This document shows, one piece after another, positions 1 through 7,682 of a DNA stretch of 11,445 nt; position 1 is the stretch's first letter; each line of letters starts with the position of its first letter. A program made the position numbers and the translations under genes. This DNA comes from Gemmatimonadota bacterium (GTDB taxonomy: Bacteria > Gemmatimonadota > Gemmatimonadetes > Gemmatimonadales > GWC2-71-9), in NCBI GenBank assembly GCA_003220955.1, contig QHTW01000066.1, positions 1-11,445 on the forward strand, written 5' to 3'. A model generated the notes under the pieces. That model was not told the DNA's origin. It made no database searches and saw only the letters and a list, made by a program, of their open reading frames with translations.

Positions 1-1
1 G

Positions 2-3000
2 ATCTTCCGCGGCGGCCGCACGGTGGCCGTCGCGGGCTCGGCCGCGCGCCCCAACGAGTTCTGGATGGGCACGACCGGCGGCGGCGTGTTCAAGAGCAAC
101 GACGGCGGGCAGGCATGGCTGCCAATGAGCGACAAGTATTTCGGCGGCACGATCGGCGCGATCGGCGTGAGCGAGTCCAACCCGGACGTCGTCTACGTCG
201 GGACAGGCGAGTTTGCGATCCGCGGCAACGTGTCGCCGGGTTCAGGCGTCTACAAAACGACGGACGGCGGCCGGACGTGGACCGCGCTGGGGCTCGCGGC
301 GACGCAGCACATCTCCCGCATCCGGGTCAACCCGACAAATCCCGACGTCGTGTACGTGGCCGCGCAGGGTCACGTCTTCGGCCCCAACGCCGAGCGGGGG
401 ATCTACAAATCCGCCGACGGCGGGAAGACGTGGACCAAGGTCCTGGCACGCAATGACTCCACCGGCGCCTCCGACCTCGCGATGGATCCTGCGAATCCCG
501 ACGTCCTCTACGCGGCGTTCTGGCAGGCGCAGCGCTTTCCGTGGAAGCTGGTCTCCGGAGGCAAAGGCGGCGGGATCTTCAAGACAACCGACGGCGGCGC
601 CCACTGGCAGGAGCTGACAAAGAACCCCGGCCTGCCGCGCGGCCTGCTCGGCAACATCGGGCTTGCCGTCTCGCCGGCCAAGACATCGCGGATCTGGGCG
701 CTCATCGAGGCCGACTCGGGGGGCGTCTACCGCTCCGACGACGGCGGAGCCACATGGAAATGGCTCAACCACGATCACAAGCTACGGGTGCGCGCCTGGT
801 ACTACATGAAGCTGACTGCTGACCCCAAGGATTCGGAAGTGGTCTACGCGACCAACGTCATCTTCTACAAGTCGCGCGACGGCGGCCGGACGTTCCGGCA
901 GCTCGACGTGCTCCACGGCGACACCCACGCGCTGTGGATCGCGCCCAACGATCCCCAGCGCATGATCCTGGGCGACGACGGGGGTGCCACGGTGTCGTTC
1001 AACGGCGGCAAGACCTGGAGCGATCAGGATTTTGCGACCGCGCAGTTCTACCATGTGGCCTCGACGAACCATTTCCCGTATCACGTGTGCGGCGCGCAGC
1101 AGGACAACTCCGGCGTGTGCGGGCCGAGCCGCTGGCCGGGCGGGATCGATCGCTCGCAATGGTACGACGTGTCGGGAGAGTCGGGTTACATCCAGGCCCG
1201 CCCCGACACGCCCGACGTGACGTTCGGCGGCGACAACTCGGGGTTCCTCGCGCGCGTCGATCACCGAACCGGCATCTGGCGCATCGTGAATCCGTGGCCC
1301 GATTCACCCGATGGGCACGCCGCGGGCGAAGGGAAGTATCGCTTCCAGTGGACGGCGCCGCTCGTCGTCTCGCCGCATGACGCCAACACGCTCTACATCG
1401 GGGCGAACGTGCTGTTCGTATCGCACGACGATGGCCAGAGCTGGAGCGCGATGTCTCCCGACGTGACGCGCCACGATCCAGCGACCCTCGGCCCCTCCGG
1501 CGGGCCGATCACACTGGATCAGACGACTGCTGAGTACTATGCGACGATCTTCGCGCTCGCGGAGTCGCCGGTCACGCGTGGCGTGATCTGGACGGGCTCG
1601 GACGATGGGCTCATCAACCTGTCGCAAGACGGCGGCCGGACCTGGACAAACGTGACGCCGCCCGACGTGAAGCCGTTCACCCGGATCTCGATCATCGAGG
1701 CGTCGCCACACGCGGCGGGGACGGCGTACGTCGCCGCCAACCGTTATCAACTTGAGGACCCCGCGCCCTACATCTACAGGACCACCGACTACGGCCGCAC
1801 CTGGACGAAAATCGTCAACGGGATCCCTCAGACCGAGTGGGCGCGGTCGGTGCGCGAAGACCCGGAGCGGCGGGACCTGCTGTTCGCGAGCACCGAGCGC
1901 GGCGTGTATGTGTCGTTCGACGGCGGAGGGCACTGGCAGTCGCTCCAGCGCAACCTGCCGCCCGTGCCGGTGCACGACCTCGCGATCAAAGAGGGCGACC
2001 TGATCGCGGCGACGCACGGCCGGTCGTTCTGGATCCTCGATGACATCTCGCCACTCCGGCAGCTCGCGGACTCGATTACGGCGGCCGACGCCCACCTGTA
2101 CCGGCCTCGGGATGCGTACCGAGTGGACTGGGGCGGCGGCTTCGGCTTCGGGGAGAACGCGGCGCACCCGGTCGGCAAGAATCCGCCGAGCGGTGCGGTG
2201 CTCTATTACTGGCTCAAGAGTGGCGGCGCGTCAGTGACACTCGACGTCCTCGACTCCGCGGGCCAGGTAATCCGCTCGTTCTCGAGTGCCCAGGACTCGG
2301 CCACCCATGCCGACAGCCTGCGCGCCGACAGCGTGAAGCACGCGCGCACCGACAGTCTCCACCACGCCGGCGTGACCGACAGTGTGAAAGTCGATTCCAT
2401 CCTCGGCGACACACTTAAGGACGCGGACAAGCCGTGGCCGCGCCGGCCCACGTCGGCACCGCGCGTGCCGGCCAAGGCAGGACTCAACCTGTTCGCCTGG
2501 AATCTGCGGATCCCGGGCCCCGCGGAATTCTGGGGTATGCGCGGCGTCTCTACTCAAGGTCCGATGGTGCTGCCGGGGGTTTATCGCGTGCGACTGCGCG
2601 TCGGGGGGAAGGAGTACGTCCAGCCGTTGCAGGTGCGCGCCGACCCGCGAGGTCATGCCGGGCTCAGCGACATGGCCGAGCAGTTCCGGTTCCTCAAGCA
2701 ATTGCGGGACACGGTCAACGCCGCGACGACGACCATCATGACCTTACGGAATGCACGCGCCCAGCTCGAGGACCGGTCACAGAGTCTCACCGGTGGAGTC
2801 CGCACGCGGGCCCGCGCTCTCGGGGACCGATTCGCCGCGATCGAGGACTCCCTGTACCAGATCCGTCAGCAGGATGTGGAGGACGAGCTGGTGTACGCGC
2901 AGCGGGTGACGGAGCGGCTCAGCGCGCTGAGCGGGATGGCGGAGTCGGCTGACGGCAGGCCGCCGCGGCAGGTCTACGACGTGTTCGCGTTGTTCGCCCC

Positions 3001-3145
3001 GGAGCTGCAGCGGCACCTCGTGGCTGCCCAGGCTGCGCTACGGGATGGCTTGCCGGGCGTGAACGCGGCGCTCAAGGCGCAGAAGCTGCCGGCGGTCGAG
3101 CCACGGTCGGTTGAGCTGCGGGCCCCGCGGCCGGTCGGTAATTAG
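2..3145 (+). CDS. BNR/Asp-box repeat (sortilin/VPS10-like) exoprotein, 5' partial
   Basis: This is the 3' part of a large repeat protein of the type usually annotated as 'glycosyl hydrolase' or 'WD40/YVTN/BNR-like repeat protein'. The reading frame is open to base 2 and reads IFRGGRT before the first possible start (GTG 23), so the true start and any signal peptide lie upstream. Numbering from GTG 23, Asp-box motifs of the S/T-x-D-G-G-x-T-W type recur near residues 25, 79, 130, 188, 238, 284, 327, 468, 534, 588 and 631. They predict one or two beta-propellers over about residues 10-670. A beta-sandwich-like stretch (736-755), a D-S-rich charged insert (758-800), an Ig-like strand region (821-872) and a helical tail (880-1015) follow. 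Family members are secreted or periplasmic and often sit beside peptidases. Enzymatic activity is unproven, and no catalytic residues are assignable by eye. It ends at TAG 3143-3145 with no clear terminator. Confidence 0.93.
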   Translation: MFRGGRTVAVAGSAARPNEFWMGTTGGGVFKSNDGGQAWLPMSDKYFGGTIGAIGVSESNPDVVYVGTGEFAIRGNVSPGSGVYKTTDGGRTWTALGLAATQHISRIRVNPTNPDVVYVAAQGHVFGPNAERGIYKSADGGKTWTKVLARNDSTGASDLAMDPANPDVLYAAFWQAQRFPWKLVSGGKGGGIFKTTDGGAHWQELTKNPGLPRGLLGNIGLAVSPAKTSRIWALIEADSGGVYRSDDGGATWKWLNHDHKLRVRAWYYMKLTADPKDSEVVYATNVIFYKSRDGGRTFRQLDVLHGDTHALWIAPNDPQRMILGDDGGATVSFNGGKTWSDQDFATAQFYHVASTNHFPYHVCGAQQDNSGVCGPSRWPGGIDRSQWYDVSGESGYIQARPDTPDVTFGGDNSGFLARVDHRTGIWRIVNPWPDSPDGHAAGEGKYRFQWTAPLVVSPHDANTLYIGANVLFVSHDDGQSWSAMSPDVTRHDPATLGPSGGPITLDQTTAEYYATIFALAESPVTRGVIWTGSDDGLINLSQDGGRTWTNVTPPDVKPFTRISIIEASPHAAGTAYVAANRYQLEDPAPYIYRTTDYGRTWTKIVNGIPQTEWARSVREDPERRDLLFASTERGVYVSFDGGGHWQSLQRNLPPVPVHDLAIKEGDLIAATHGRSFWILDDISPLRQLADSITAADAHLYRPRDAYRVDWGGGFGFGENAAHPVGKNPPSGAVLYYWLKSGGASVTLDVLDSAGQVIRSFSSAQDSATHADSLRADSVKHARTDSLHHAGVTDSVKVDSILGDTLKDADKPWPRRPTSAPRVPAKAGLNLFAWNLRIPGPAEFWGMRGVSTQGPMVLPGVYRVRLRVGGKEYVQPLQVRADPRGHAGLSDMAEQFRFLKQLRDTVNAATTTIMTLRNARAQLEDRSQSLTGGVRTRARALGDRFAAIEDSLYQIRQQDVEDELVYAQRVTERLSALSGMAESADGRPPRQVYDVFALFAPELQRHLVAAQAALRDGLPGVNAALKAQKLPAVEPRSVELRAPRPVGN
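2294..2422 (+). repeat. D-S-rich degenerate repeat inside the BNR protein
   Basis: Residues 758-800 of the BNR protein contain six Asp-Ser dipeptides spaced 5 to 9 residues apart, mixed with His, Lys, Arg and Ala. The segment is strongly polar and lacks the Gly and Trp of the flanking propeller. It looks like a charged helical or flexible insert between the beta-sandwich segment and the C-terminal Ig-like region. The repeat is imperfect at DNA level, so it is not a simple tandem repeat. Confidence 0.6.
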
Positions 3146-3241
3146 GTTCGACTCCCTACAAACGGATCGAAGCGGACGCGATAGTGTCCTGACAAATGAC
3201 CCGCAACCCACAGGAGATCGGAAGGAATACGACCGGCGCCT
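3146..3241. other. Non-coding spacer after the BNR gene
   Basis: This spacer runs from the BNR stop codon to the kinase remnant. The only ATG-led frame of note (3196-3255, 19 codons) has no ribosome binding site and no recognisable similarity. I see no strong hairpin followed by a T-run, no insertion-sequence end and no RNA gene. Confidence 0.5.
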
Positions 3242-3501
3242 CTCCAGCCGGATAGTGATCCGACGGGACTTGCCATTGCGGCATTGGCACTGTTTGGGCT
3301 GCGGTATTGGCCCGCTGTTCTTCTGGGGGCGTTCCTCGCCAACGCTGCTACGAGTATTCCACTGCTCGCCGCAGGTGGCGGCGAGGCCATTCGCCAGCAC
3401 GGCCTCCTCGAGCTGGGAGCTGCTTCCTACAGAAGCCCTTCACACCCGAAGTGCTCGCTCGAAAGGTGCGCGAAGTGCTCGACGCGCCCGAGCCGAACTG
3501 A
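3242..3501 (+). pseudogene. Remnant of a MASE1 hybrid histidine kinase (MASE1 fragment joined to receiver-domain tail)
   Basis: No intact gene is present, but two recognisable protein fragments lie end to end. Frame 2 (about 3260-3378) encodes PTGLAIAALALFGLRYWP and then VLLGAFLANAATSIPLLAA, which resembles the membrane part of a MASE1 sensory domain. From about 3379 the same frame reads GEAIRQHGLLELGA. After a one-base shift near 3424, frame 1 continues FLQKPFTPEVLARKVREVLD and stops at TGA 3499-3501. This second part is the C-terminal end of a receiver domain, including the conserved K-P-F loop and last helix. MASE1 and receiver domains normally sit at opposite ends of hybrid kinases. The PAS, HisKA and ATPase middle has therefore been lost, as have the first MASE1 helices and the start codon. 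Restoring one T (GCTTTC for GCTTC at 3422-3426) rejoins the receiver frame. No SD-led start is visible upstream, so the piece is probably not translated. Confidence 0.72.
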
Positions 3502-3533
3502 GAAGAACCCGCTGTGACGCGCTCCAGACTGGC

Positions 3534-3565
3534 GAGGGTAGTAGAGGAAGCAAGGATCGACCCTC
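3534..3565 (+). promoter_or_regulatory. Inverted repeat flanking the ribosome binding site of the 3566 lipoprotein gene
   Basis: GAGGGT (3534-3539) and ACCCTC (3560-3565) are perfect complements. They enclose a 20-nt loop that carries the SD-like AAGGA (3552-3556), nine bases before ATG 3566. The right arm abuts the start codon. A six-base stem is short, so this may be chance; if real, it would present the SD in a loop. Confidence 0.3.
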
Positions 3566-4534
3566 ATGAGACTAATCACCTGGATTGCGCTGGTGCTCGC
3601 CGCCGCGGGGTGCGGCGAGTCAACCGGCCCTCTCAGCGACTTGAGCGGGCTCGGCTCCAGCCTCGCCGTCGTCAACACCGTTTTCGCGTCGCCGCTCGTT
3701 CGATCACTCGGGATCTCTCGGTTTGCGGGGCCATTACCCGCGCCGATTGCGGGCGCGCCACTCATTCCTGATTCGTTGCTGGGGAAGACATTCACGTTCA
3801 GCTGCGCGTCGCAGCGGTACGCCGTGAGCGGGGACTCCGGTGCCCCGGCCACGGGGGTTCTGGTCGTGCTCTACCAGCGTGCTCCGGACGGGTCGATCGC
3901 GTGCCCGGCCGCGGCCATCGGGCAGCTCGACCTGTTCGACGTCAGCGCGCCAGGTACGATGGCGGTGCGTGGCGTTGCGACCGGTCCGGGCGGCGGTACG
4001 GCGTTGGTCGATTACACCATCAGTCACAACGTGACGGACGCGGAGTGGGTGGCGAGCGCGGCGGGCTTCATGAGCGATGGACAGCAGCGCCTGGACTTCC
4101 ACGTGACCGGAGAGCCAGGCTCCAACGTGAACACCACGATTGCCACGCTACAGATCGACGATACCGCGGCGAACCTACACGCAGTGCTGCACCATGCCGC
4201 GGAGATGGGGGTGGACACATACGGTGACGACCTCGATCTCTCGGTCCAGCACGTTTCCGGGAGCGCCGAGTTGAAGGGCTCCGTCGGCTGGTTCAACACG
4301 TTCAGATCGTGGGATGAGATTGTTTCGCTCAACGGCGTGCCGTTCGCGAAGGTGGGGGGGAGCGTCGTACCGCAGGGCGAAGGGCCCACGATTACCCCTA
4401 TCGGCGCGCCGCTCTTCCTCACAGGCGATCAGCGTCAAGTCTTGCTCGACTTCGTGGGCGCGCCTGACTCCATCCGCGCTGGCCTGGCCGGCGTCCTCGG
4501 CGCGGGCGCGCACCTGGTGAGGATCGCGCTCTAA
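3566..4534 (+). CDS. Putative lipoprotein of unknown function, 322 aa
   Basis: I do not recognise the family. The N-terminus is a lipoprotein signal: a short charged start (MR), a hydrophobic run (residues 3-14), and a cysteine at residue 16 in the context A-A-G-C. This is an acceptable though not canonical lipobox, because Leu is not at -3. The mature protein should be anchored to a membrane facing the periplasm. The remainder is soluble and Gly/Ala/Val-rich with alternating strand-like stretches, for example residues 100-160 and 185-245. No enzyme motif is visible. The start at ATG 3566 is supported by AAGGA nine bases upstream. The gene ends 10 bp before the convergent serine hydrolase. 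The decayed kinase lies directly upstream, so no operon partner is evident. Confidence 0.85.
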   Translation: MRLITWIALVLAAAGCGESTGPLSDLSGLGSSLAVVNTVFASPLVRSLGISRFAGPLPAPIAGAPLIPDSLLGKTFTFSCASQRYAVSGDSGAPATGVLVVLYQRAPDGSIACPAAAIGQLDLFDVSAPGTMAVRGVATGPGGGTALVDYTISHNVTDAEWVASAAGFMSDGQQRLDFHVTGEPGSNVNTTIATLQIDDTAANLHAVLHHAAEMGVDTYGDDLDLSVQHVSGSAELKGSVGWFNTFRSWDEIVSLNGVPFAKVGGSVVPQGEGPTITPIGAPLFLTGDQRQVLLDFVGAPDSIRAGLAGVLGAGAHLVRIAL

Positions 4535-4544
4535 GACTGCCCGT

Positions 4545-5869
4545 CTAATGCAGCTTTCGTCCCGGGATCTGCTGTCCGTTCTGGTGCAGCACGAGGCCAT
4601 CCGGCCGGAACGTCAGCTGCGCGTCCACCACTTTCAGGAAGAACATCGAATCCGATTCGGCGAAGACCGGAAACCGCGGCTGCGCGGTCGCCTGCAGAAA
4701 CAGGTGGGCGCCCACGCGCGTGACCGTGATATGAAACGCCGGCGCCAGCTCGTACTCCCCCACATACCGAGCCAACACCAGCGAATCGACCGCGACTTCG
4801 GTGTGCTGCTGTGGTGGCGGCCGCAGCGGGAACGTCTCGTCGAGCAGATGAAAGCCGATGTCGTCGACACTGGAATTCAGGTTGGACAACACCACCACGC
4901 CGATCCGCCGAGCTGAATCGAAGCCAGTGAACGACCGGTAGCCGCCGGTCCCGCCGTTGTGCCACACGATGCCGCCGATGGGCCGCGCGAGCATGTGCCA
5001 GGCGAGGCCGATCCGCATCCCCGCGTTTCCGGCATTGCGCCGTGCCGTGTGCGCGTCACGCATGGCGCGGGCGAGCGGCCCCGCCAGTGTATCGAGATTC
5101 GCTGCGAGATAGGTGACGTGTCGCGTACCGTCGAGCGCAGGGCGCCCGCGCCCGCGAACGTGGGAAGGTCCCAGTTCGGTACGACCCTGCCGTCAATTTC
5201 GTGGCCAGGGGCGAGCCGCGCGCGCAGCGCCGGCGTGAGTGTAATCGCCGTCTCGCGCATGCCGAGCGGCCCGAGAATCCGCTGGCGGACTAACGCCTCG
5301 TAACTCGTCCCCGCTTTCAGGGCGAGCGCGTGGCCCAGCAGGCCCACGCCGAGGTTCGAGTACTCGTATTCCGCACCGACGTCGCGCGTGAGCTCATAGC
5401 TCGACAGGAACGCGTACATCTGCGGCACGGTGTAATCGGCGTACGGATTCAGCGAATCCTTGGGCGTGAAGTTCGAGGGCATCCGCGGCAGGCCGGAGGA
5501 CTGCGTGGCCAGATCGAGCAGCGTGATCTGCTTGCCGTTGCGCGAAGGCACACGGACCGACGGCGGCAAGTACTTCGCGACCGGATCGTCGAGTCGCACT
5601 TCCCCGTGGTCCACCATATCCGCCAGGATCGATGCGGTGAACGTTTTTGTGATCGAGCCGATCTCGAACACGGCGGCCTGATCGACGCCTACCGCGATGA
5701 TCCGTCGCGGGCCGGAGGGGTCCAACAGTCCCACCACGATCCCCTCACCATGCCTTCCGGTGTCGGGAAACGTCTTCACCCGTGACTCGAGCAGTGCTCT
5801 GACAGCGGAATCGGATGGCAGTGGCTGCTGCAGCGTGAGCAACAGCGCGAGGGCAGATATGGAATGCAT
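4545..5869 (-). pseudogene. CubicO/class-C beta-lactamase-family serine hydrolase, interrupted by a one-base frameshift
   Basis: The product belongs to the serine beta-lactamase-like / D-Ala-D-Ala carboxypeptidase superfamily. From ATG 5869, the first part carries a hydrophobic N-terminus (MHSISALALLLTL, a weak signal peptide), the nucleophile motif S72-I-T-K75 and the Y170-S-N172 motif. It reads well to residue 250 (ALRSTVRD). The frame then becomes nonsense, while the neighbouring frame resumes at about 5117 with VTYLAANLDTLAGPL. That frame continues through the third motif (WHNGGTGGYRS) and a DUF3471-like C-terminal beta domain (LARYVGEYELAP onward) to TAG 4545-4547. Adding one base near 5118 gives an uninterrupted protein of 441 residues, a normal length for this family. 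All three catalytic motifs are intact, so the break is either recent or a sequencing error. The substrate is unknown; these proteins cleave peptides, esters or beta-lactams. It converges on the lipoprotein gene and diverges from the SulP gene. Confidence 0.87.
5112..5122 (-). other. Frameshift site in the serine hydrolase gene
   Basis: The minus strand reads GACACGTCACC here. The N-terminal frame uses GAC-ACG-TCA, while the C-terminal frame needs GTC-ACC-TAT-CTC. One base is missing between GAC and GTC. GAC-ACC-GTC or GAC-ACG-GTC, each differing by one base of a CC or GG pair, would restore the protein. I see no slippery heptamer or downstream structure that would suggest programmed frameshifting. 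Confidence 0.75.
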
Positions 5870-5896
5870 GCGCGAATTTAGTATCTTCTCGGCGCC
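5870..5896. promoter_or_regulatory. 27-bp divergent intergenic region with overlapping -10-like elements
   Basis: This is the only AT-rich patch between the serine hydrolase (-) and SulP (+) starts. TAGTAT (5879-5884, + strand) and GATACT (5885-5880, - strand) each match the TATAAT consensus at four of six bases and overlap each other. No convincing -35 boxes are present at standard spacing. Neither gene has a clear SD here, so both could be transcribed with very short leaders. This is weak evidence from motif inspection only. Confidence 0.3.
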
Positions 5897-7630
5897 GTGC
5901 TCGTCCCCAAGTTTTTCACCACCATCCAGGACTACAACCGGGAGCAATTTACCGGGGACCTGGTCGCCGGCGTCATCGTCGGCATCGTCGCGTTGCCGCT
6001 CGCGATTGCGTTCGCGATCGCGAGCGGGCTCAGTCCCGAGCGCGGGCTCTACACGGCCATCGTCGCCGGTTTTCTGATCTCGCTGCTGGGCGGGTCACGC
6101 GTCCAGATCGGCGGGCCGACGGGCGCGTTCGTCGTGATCGTGTCGGGAATCGTGCAGCAGCACGGCGTCGACGGGCTGGTCATCGCCACGCTCATGGCCG
6201 GCTTCATCCTCGTCGCCTTCGGCCTGCTCCGCCTCGGCGCCGCGATCAAGTTCATCCCGTATCCAGTGACCATCGGGTTCACGAGCGGCATCGCGCTGAT
6301 CATCTTCTCGAGCCAGATCCGCGACCTGCTCGGTCTCGAGATGCAGTCGGTGCCCTCGGCGTTCTTACCGAAATGGGACGCGTACGTCCACGCATTCGAT
6401 ACGGTCAACCCATGGGCCCTTGTGGTGGCGGTTGCTACGTTGGCGATCATCACTGTCTGGCCGAGGATCTCGACGCGGATACCGGGCCCGTTTGTCGCGC
6501 TGATCGTCACCACGGCCCTCGCGCAGCTGCTCCACCTGCCGGTCGAGACGATTGGGGCGCGGTTCGGCGCGATTCACGCCGGGCTCCCGCAGCCGAGCAT
6601 CCCGCATCTTTCGATTCCGATCTTCCACGCGCTCGCCGGACCGGCTTTTACGATCGCGTTGCTCGCCGCGGTCGAATCGCTGCTCTCGGCCGTCGTCGCG
6701 GACGGCATGATCGGAGGACGCCATCGCTCGAACATGGAGCTCGTGGCGCAGGGTGTGGCGAATATCGCGTCGCCGCTGTTCGGCGGCATGCCGGCGACCG
6801 GCGCGATCGCCCGCACGGCGACGAACGTCAAGAACGGCGGGCGCACACCGGTGGCCGGGATGACGCATGCCGTTACCCTGCTTTTGATCACCCTGTTCTT
6901 TGGCCGCTGGGCCGCGCTCATCCCGCTGGCAACGCTGGCCGCGATCCTGGTGGTCGTGGCGTTCCACATGAGCGAGTGGCGGACGTTCATCTCCGAGTTT
7001 CGCGCGCCGAAGAGCGACGTCGCCGTGCTGCTCACGACCTTCCTGCTGACGGTCCTCGTTGATCTCACGGTCGCCATCGAGGTCGGCATCGTCCTCGCCG
7101 CCTTCCTCTTCATGCGGCGGATGGCGGAGGTGACGAACATCAGCGTGTTGACGCACGAGTTCGCCGACCCGGTGGACGACTTCGAACGCGATCCCAACGC
7201 GGTGCTCCGGAGGGTCATCCCACAGGGCGTGCAGGTTTACGAGATCACGGGGCCGTTCTTCTTCGGCGCCGCCGAGATGTTCAAGGATCGGGTGGGGCGC
7301 ATCGCCGGCAAGCCCAAGGTGTTGATCATCCGCATGCGGCATGTACCGGCCATCGACTCGACGGGCCTACACGCGCTGCGCGAGCTGGTGCACCGCAGCC
7401 GCAAAGAAGGGATGCTGGTGATTTTGTCCGACGTGCACGCGCAGCCGGTAGTCGCACTCGACCGGTCGGGACTGTACGACGAGCTCACGGAAGACAACAT
7501 CCACGGCAACATCGACGACGCGCTGAACCGCGCCCGCGAGTATCTCGGGCTCGAACCCGTTCAGCGTCCCGAGTTTGCGACTCCGACGGTCGCCCGCGAA
7601 TCTAAAGATTCCGTCACGAAGCCTTCATGA
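5897..7630 (+). CDS. SulP family inorganic anion transporter with C-terminal STAS domain
   Basis: This is a membrane transporter of the SulP/SLC26 family, which moves sulfate, bicarbonate or dicarboxylates across the inner membrane. The substrate cannot be read from the sequence. Hydrophobic segments fill residues 22-405, about 10-14 helices. The N-terminal SulP signature GGSRVQIGGPTGAF spans residues 65-78, and the conserved block with GGMPATGAIARTATN spans 296-310. A cytoplasmic STAS domain covers about 445-548, with D-S-T-G at 487-490; the Ser is the position phosphorylated in anti-sigma-antagonist relatives. The length of 577 aa is normal. GTG 5897 begins LVPKFFTTIQDY, the usual N-terminus, although no strong SD precedes it. 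A polar tail (about 555-577) follows the STAS domain. No carbonic anhydrase or sulfur-assimilation gene is nearby to fix the substrate. The copper protein gene starts 52 bp downstream. Confidence 0.95.
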   Translation: MLVPKFFTTIQDYNREQFTGDLVAGVIVGIVALPLAIAFAIASGLSPERGLYTAIVAGFLISLLGGSRVQIGGPTGAFVVIVSGIVQQHGVDGLVIATLMAGFILVAFGLLRLGAAIKFIPYPVTIGFTSGIALIIFSSQIRDLLGLEMQSVPSAFLPKWDAYVHAFDTVNPWALVVAVATLAIITVWPRISTRIPGPFVALIVTTALAQLLHLPVETIGARFGAIHAGLPQPSIPHLSIPIFHALAGPAFTIALLAAVESLLSAVVADGMIGGRHRSNMELVAQGVANIASPLFGGMPATGAIARTATNVKNGGRTPVAGMTHAVTLLLITLFFGRWAALIPLATLAAILVVVAFHMSEWRTFISEFRAPKSDVAVLLTTFLLTVLVDLTVAIEVGIVLAAFLFMRRMAEVTNISVLTHEFADPVDDFERDPNAVLRRVIPQGVQVYEITGPFFFGAAEMFKDRVGRIAGKPKVLIIRMRHVPAIDSTGLHALRELVHRSRKEGMLVILSDVHAQPVVALDRSGLYDELTEDNIHGNIDDALNRAREYLGLEPVQRPEFATPTVARESKDSVTKPS

Positions 7631-7652
7631 AGACGCGAGGGGTCGCCAGCTA

Positions 7653-7678
7653 AGCTCCGCGCACCAACGAACGGAGCT
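7653..7678 (+). promoter_or_regulatory. GC-rich inverted repeat covering the ribosome binding site of the copper protein gene
   Basis: AGCTCCG (7653-7659) and CGGAGCT (7672-7678) are perfect 7-base complements separated by 12 bases. The right arm contains the SD-like CGGAG upstream of ATG 7683, so the stem in mRNA would hide the ribosome binding site. CAGCT at 7647-7651 can alternatively pair with AGCTG at 7675-7679, giving a possible competing fold. The same dyad could instead be a protein-binding operator. There is no T-run, so it is not a classical terminator for the SulP gene. Confidence 0.5.
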
Positions 7679-7682
7679 GCTG

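Noticed and set aside
1304..2167. 287-codon minus-strand open frame opposite the BNR gene
   Set aside because: The translation is Arg/Val-rich without recognisable motifs, while the plus frame has clear Asp-box repeats throughout.
3249..3262. Small hairpin CGGAT-AGTG-ATCCG
   Set aside because: A five-base stem without a T-run lies within the kinase remnant and is most likely chance.
6365..7342. 325-codon minus-strand open frame opposite the SulP gene
   Set aside because: It mirrors the codon bias of the transporter on the other strand and its translation is low-complexity (Arg, Asp, Glu, His-rich) with no domain. It is a GC-rich shadow frame.
7601..7612. 12-base identity (TCTAAAGATTCC) shared with 10896-10907 near the 3' ends of two genes
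   Set aside because: A few chance 12-mer matches are expected in a window of this size, and the flanks do not match, so there is no evidence for a repeat or recombination site.
7623..7632. Palindrome CTTCATGAAG at the end of the SulP gene, similar to the start of the response regulator gene
   Set aside because: It is a short palindrome containing ordinary coding sequence; the second copy is simply the MK start of the regulator.
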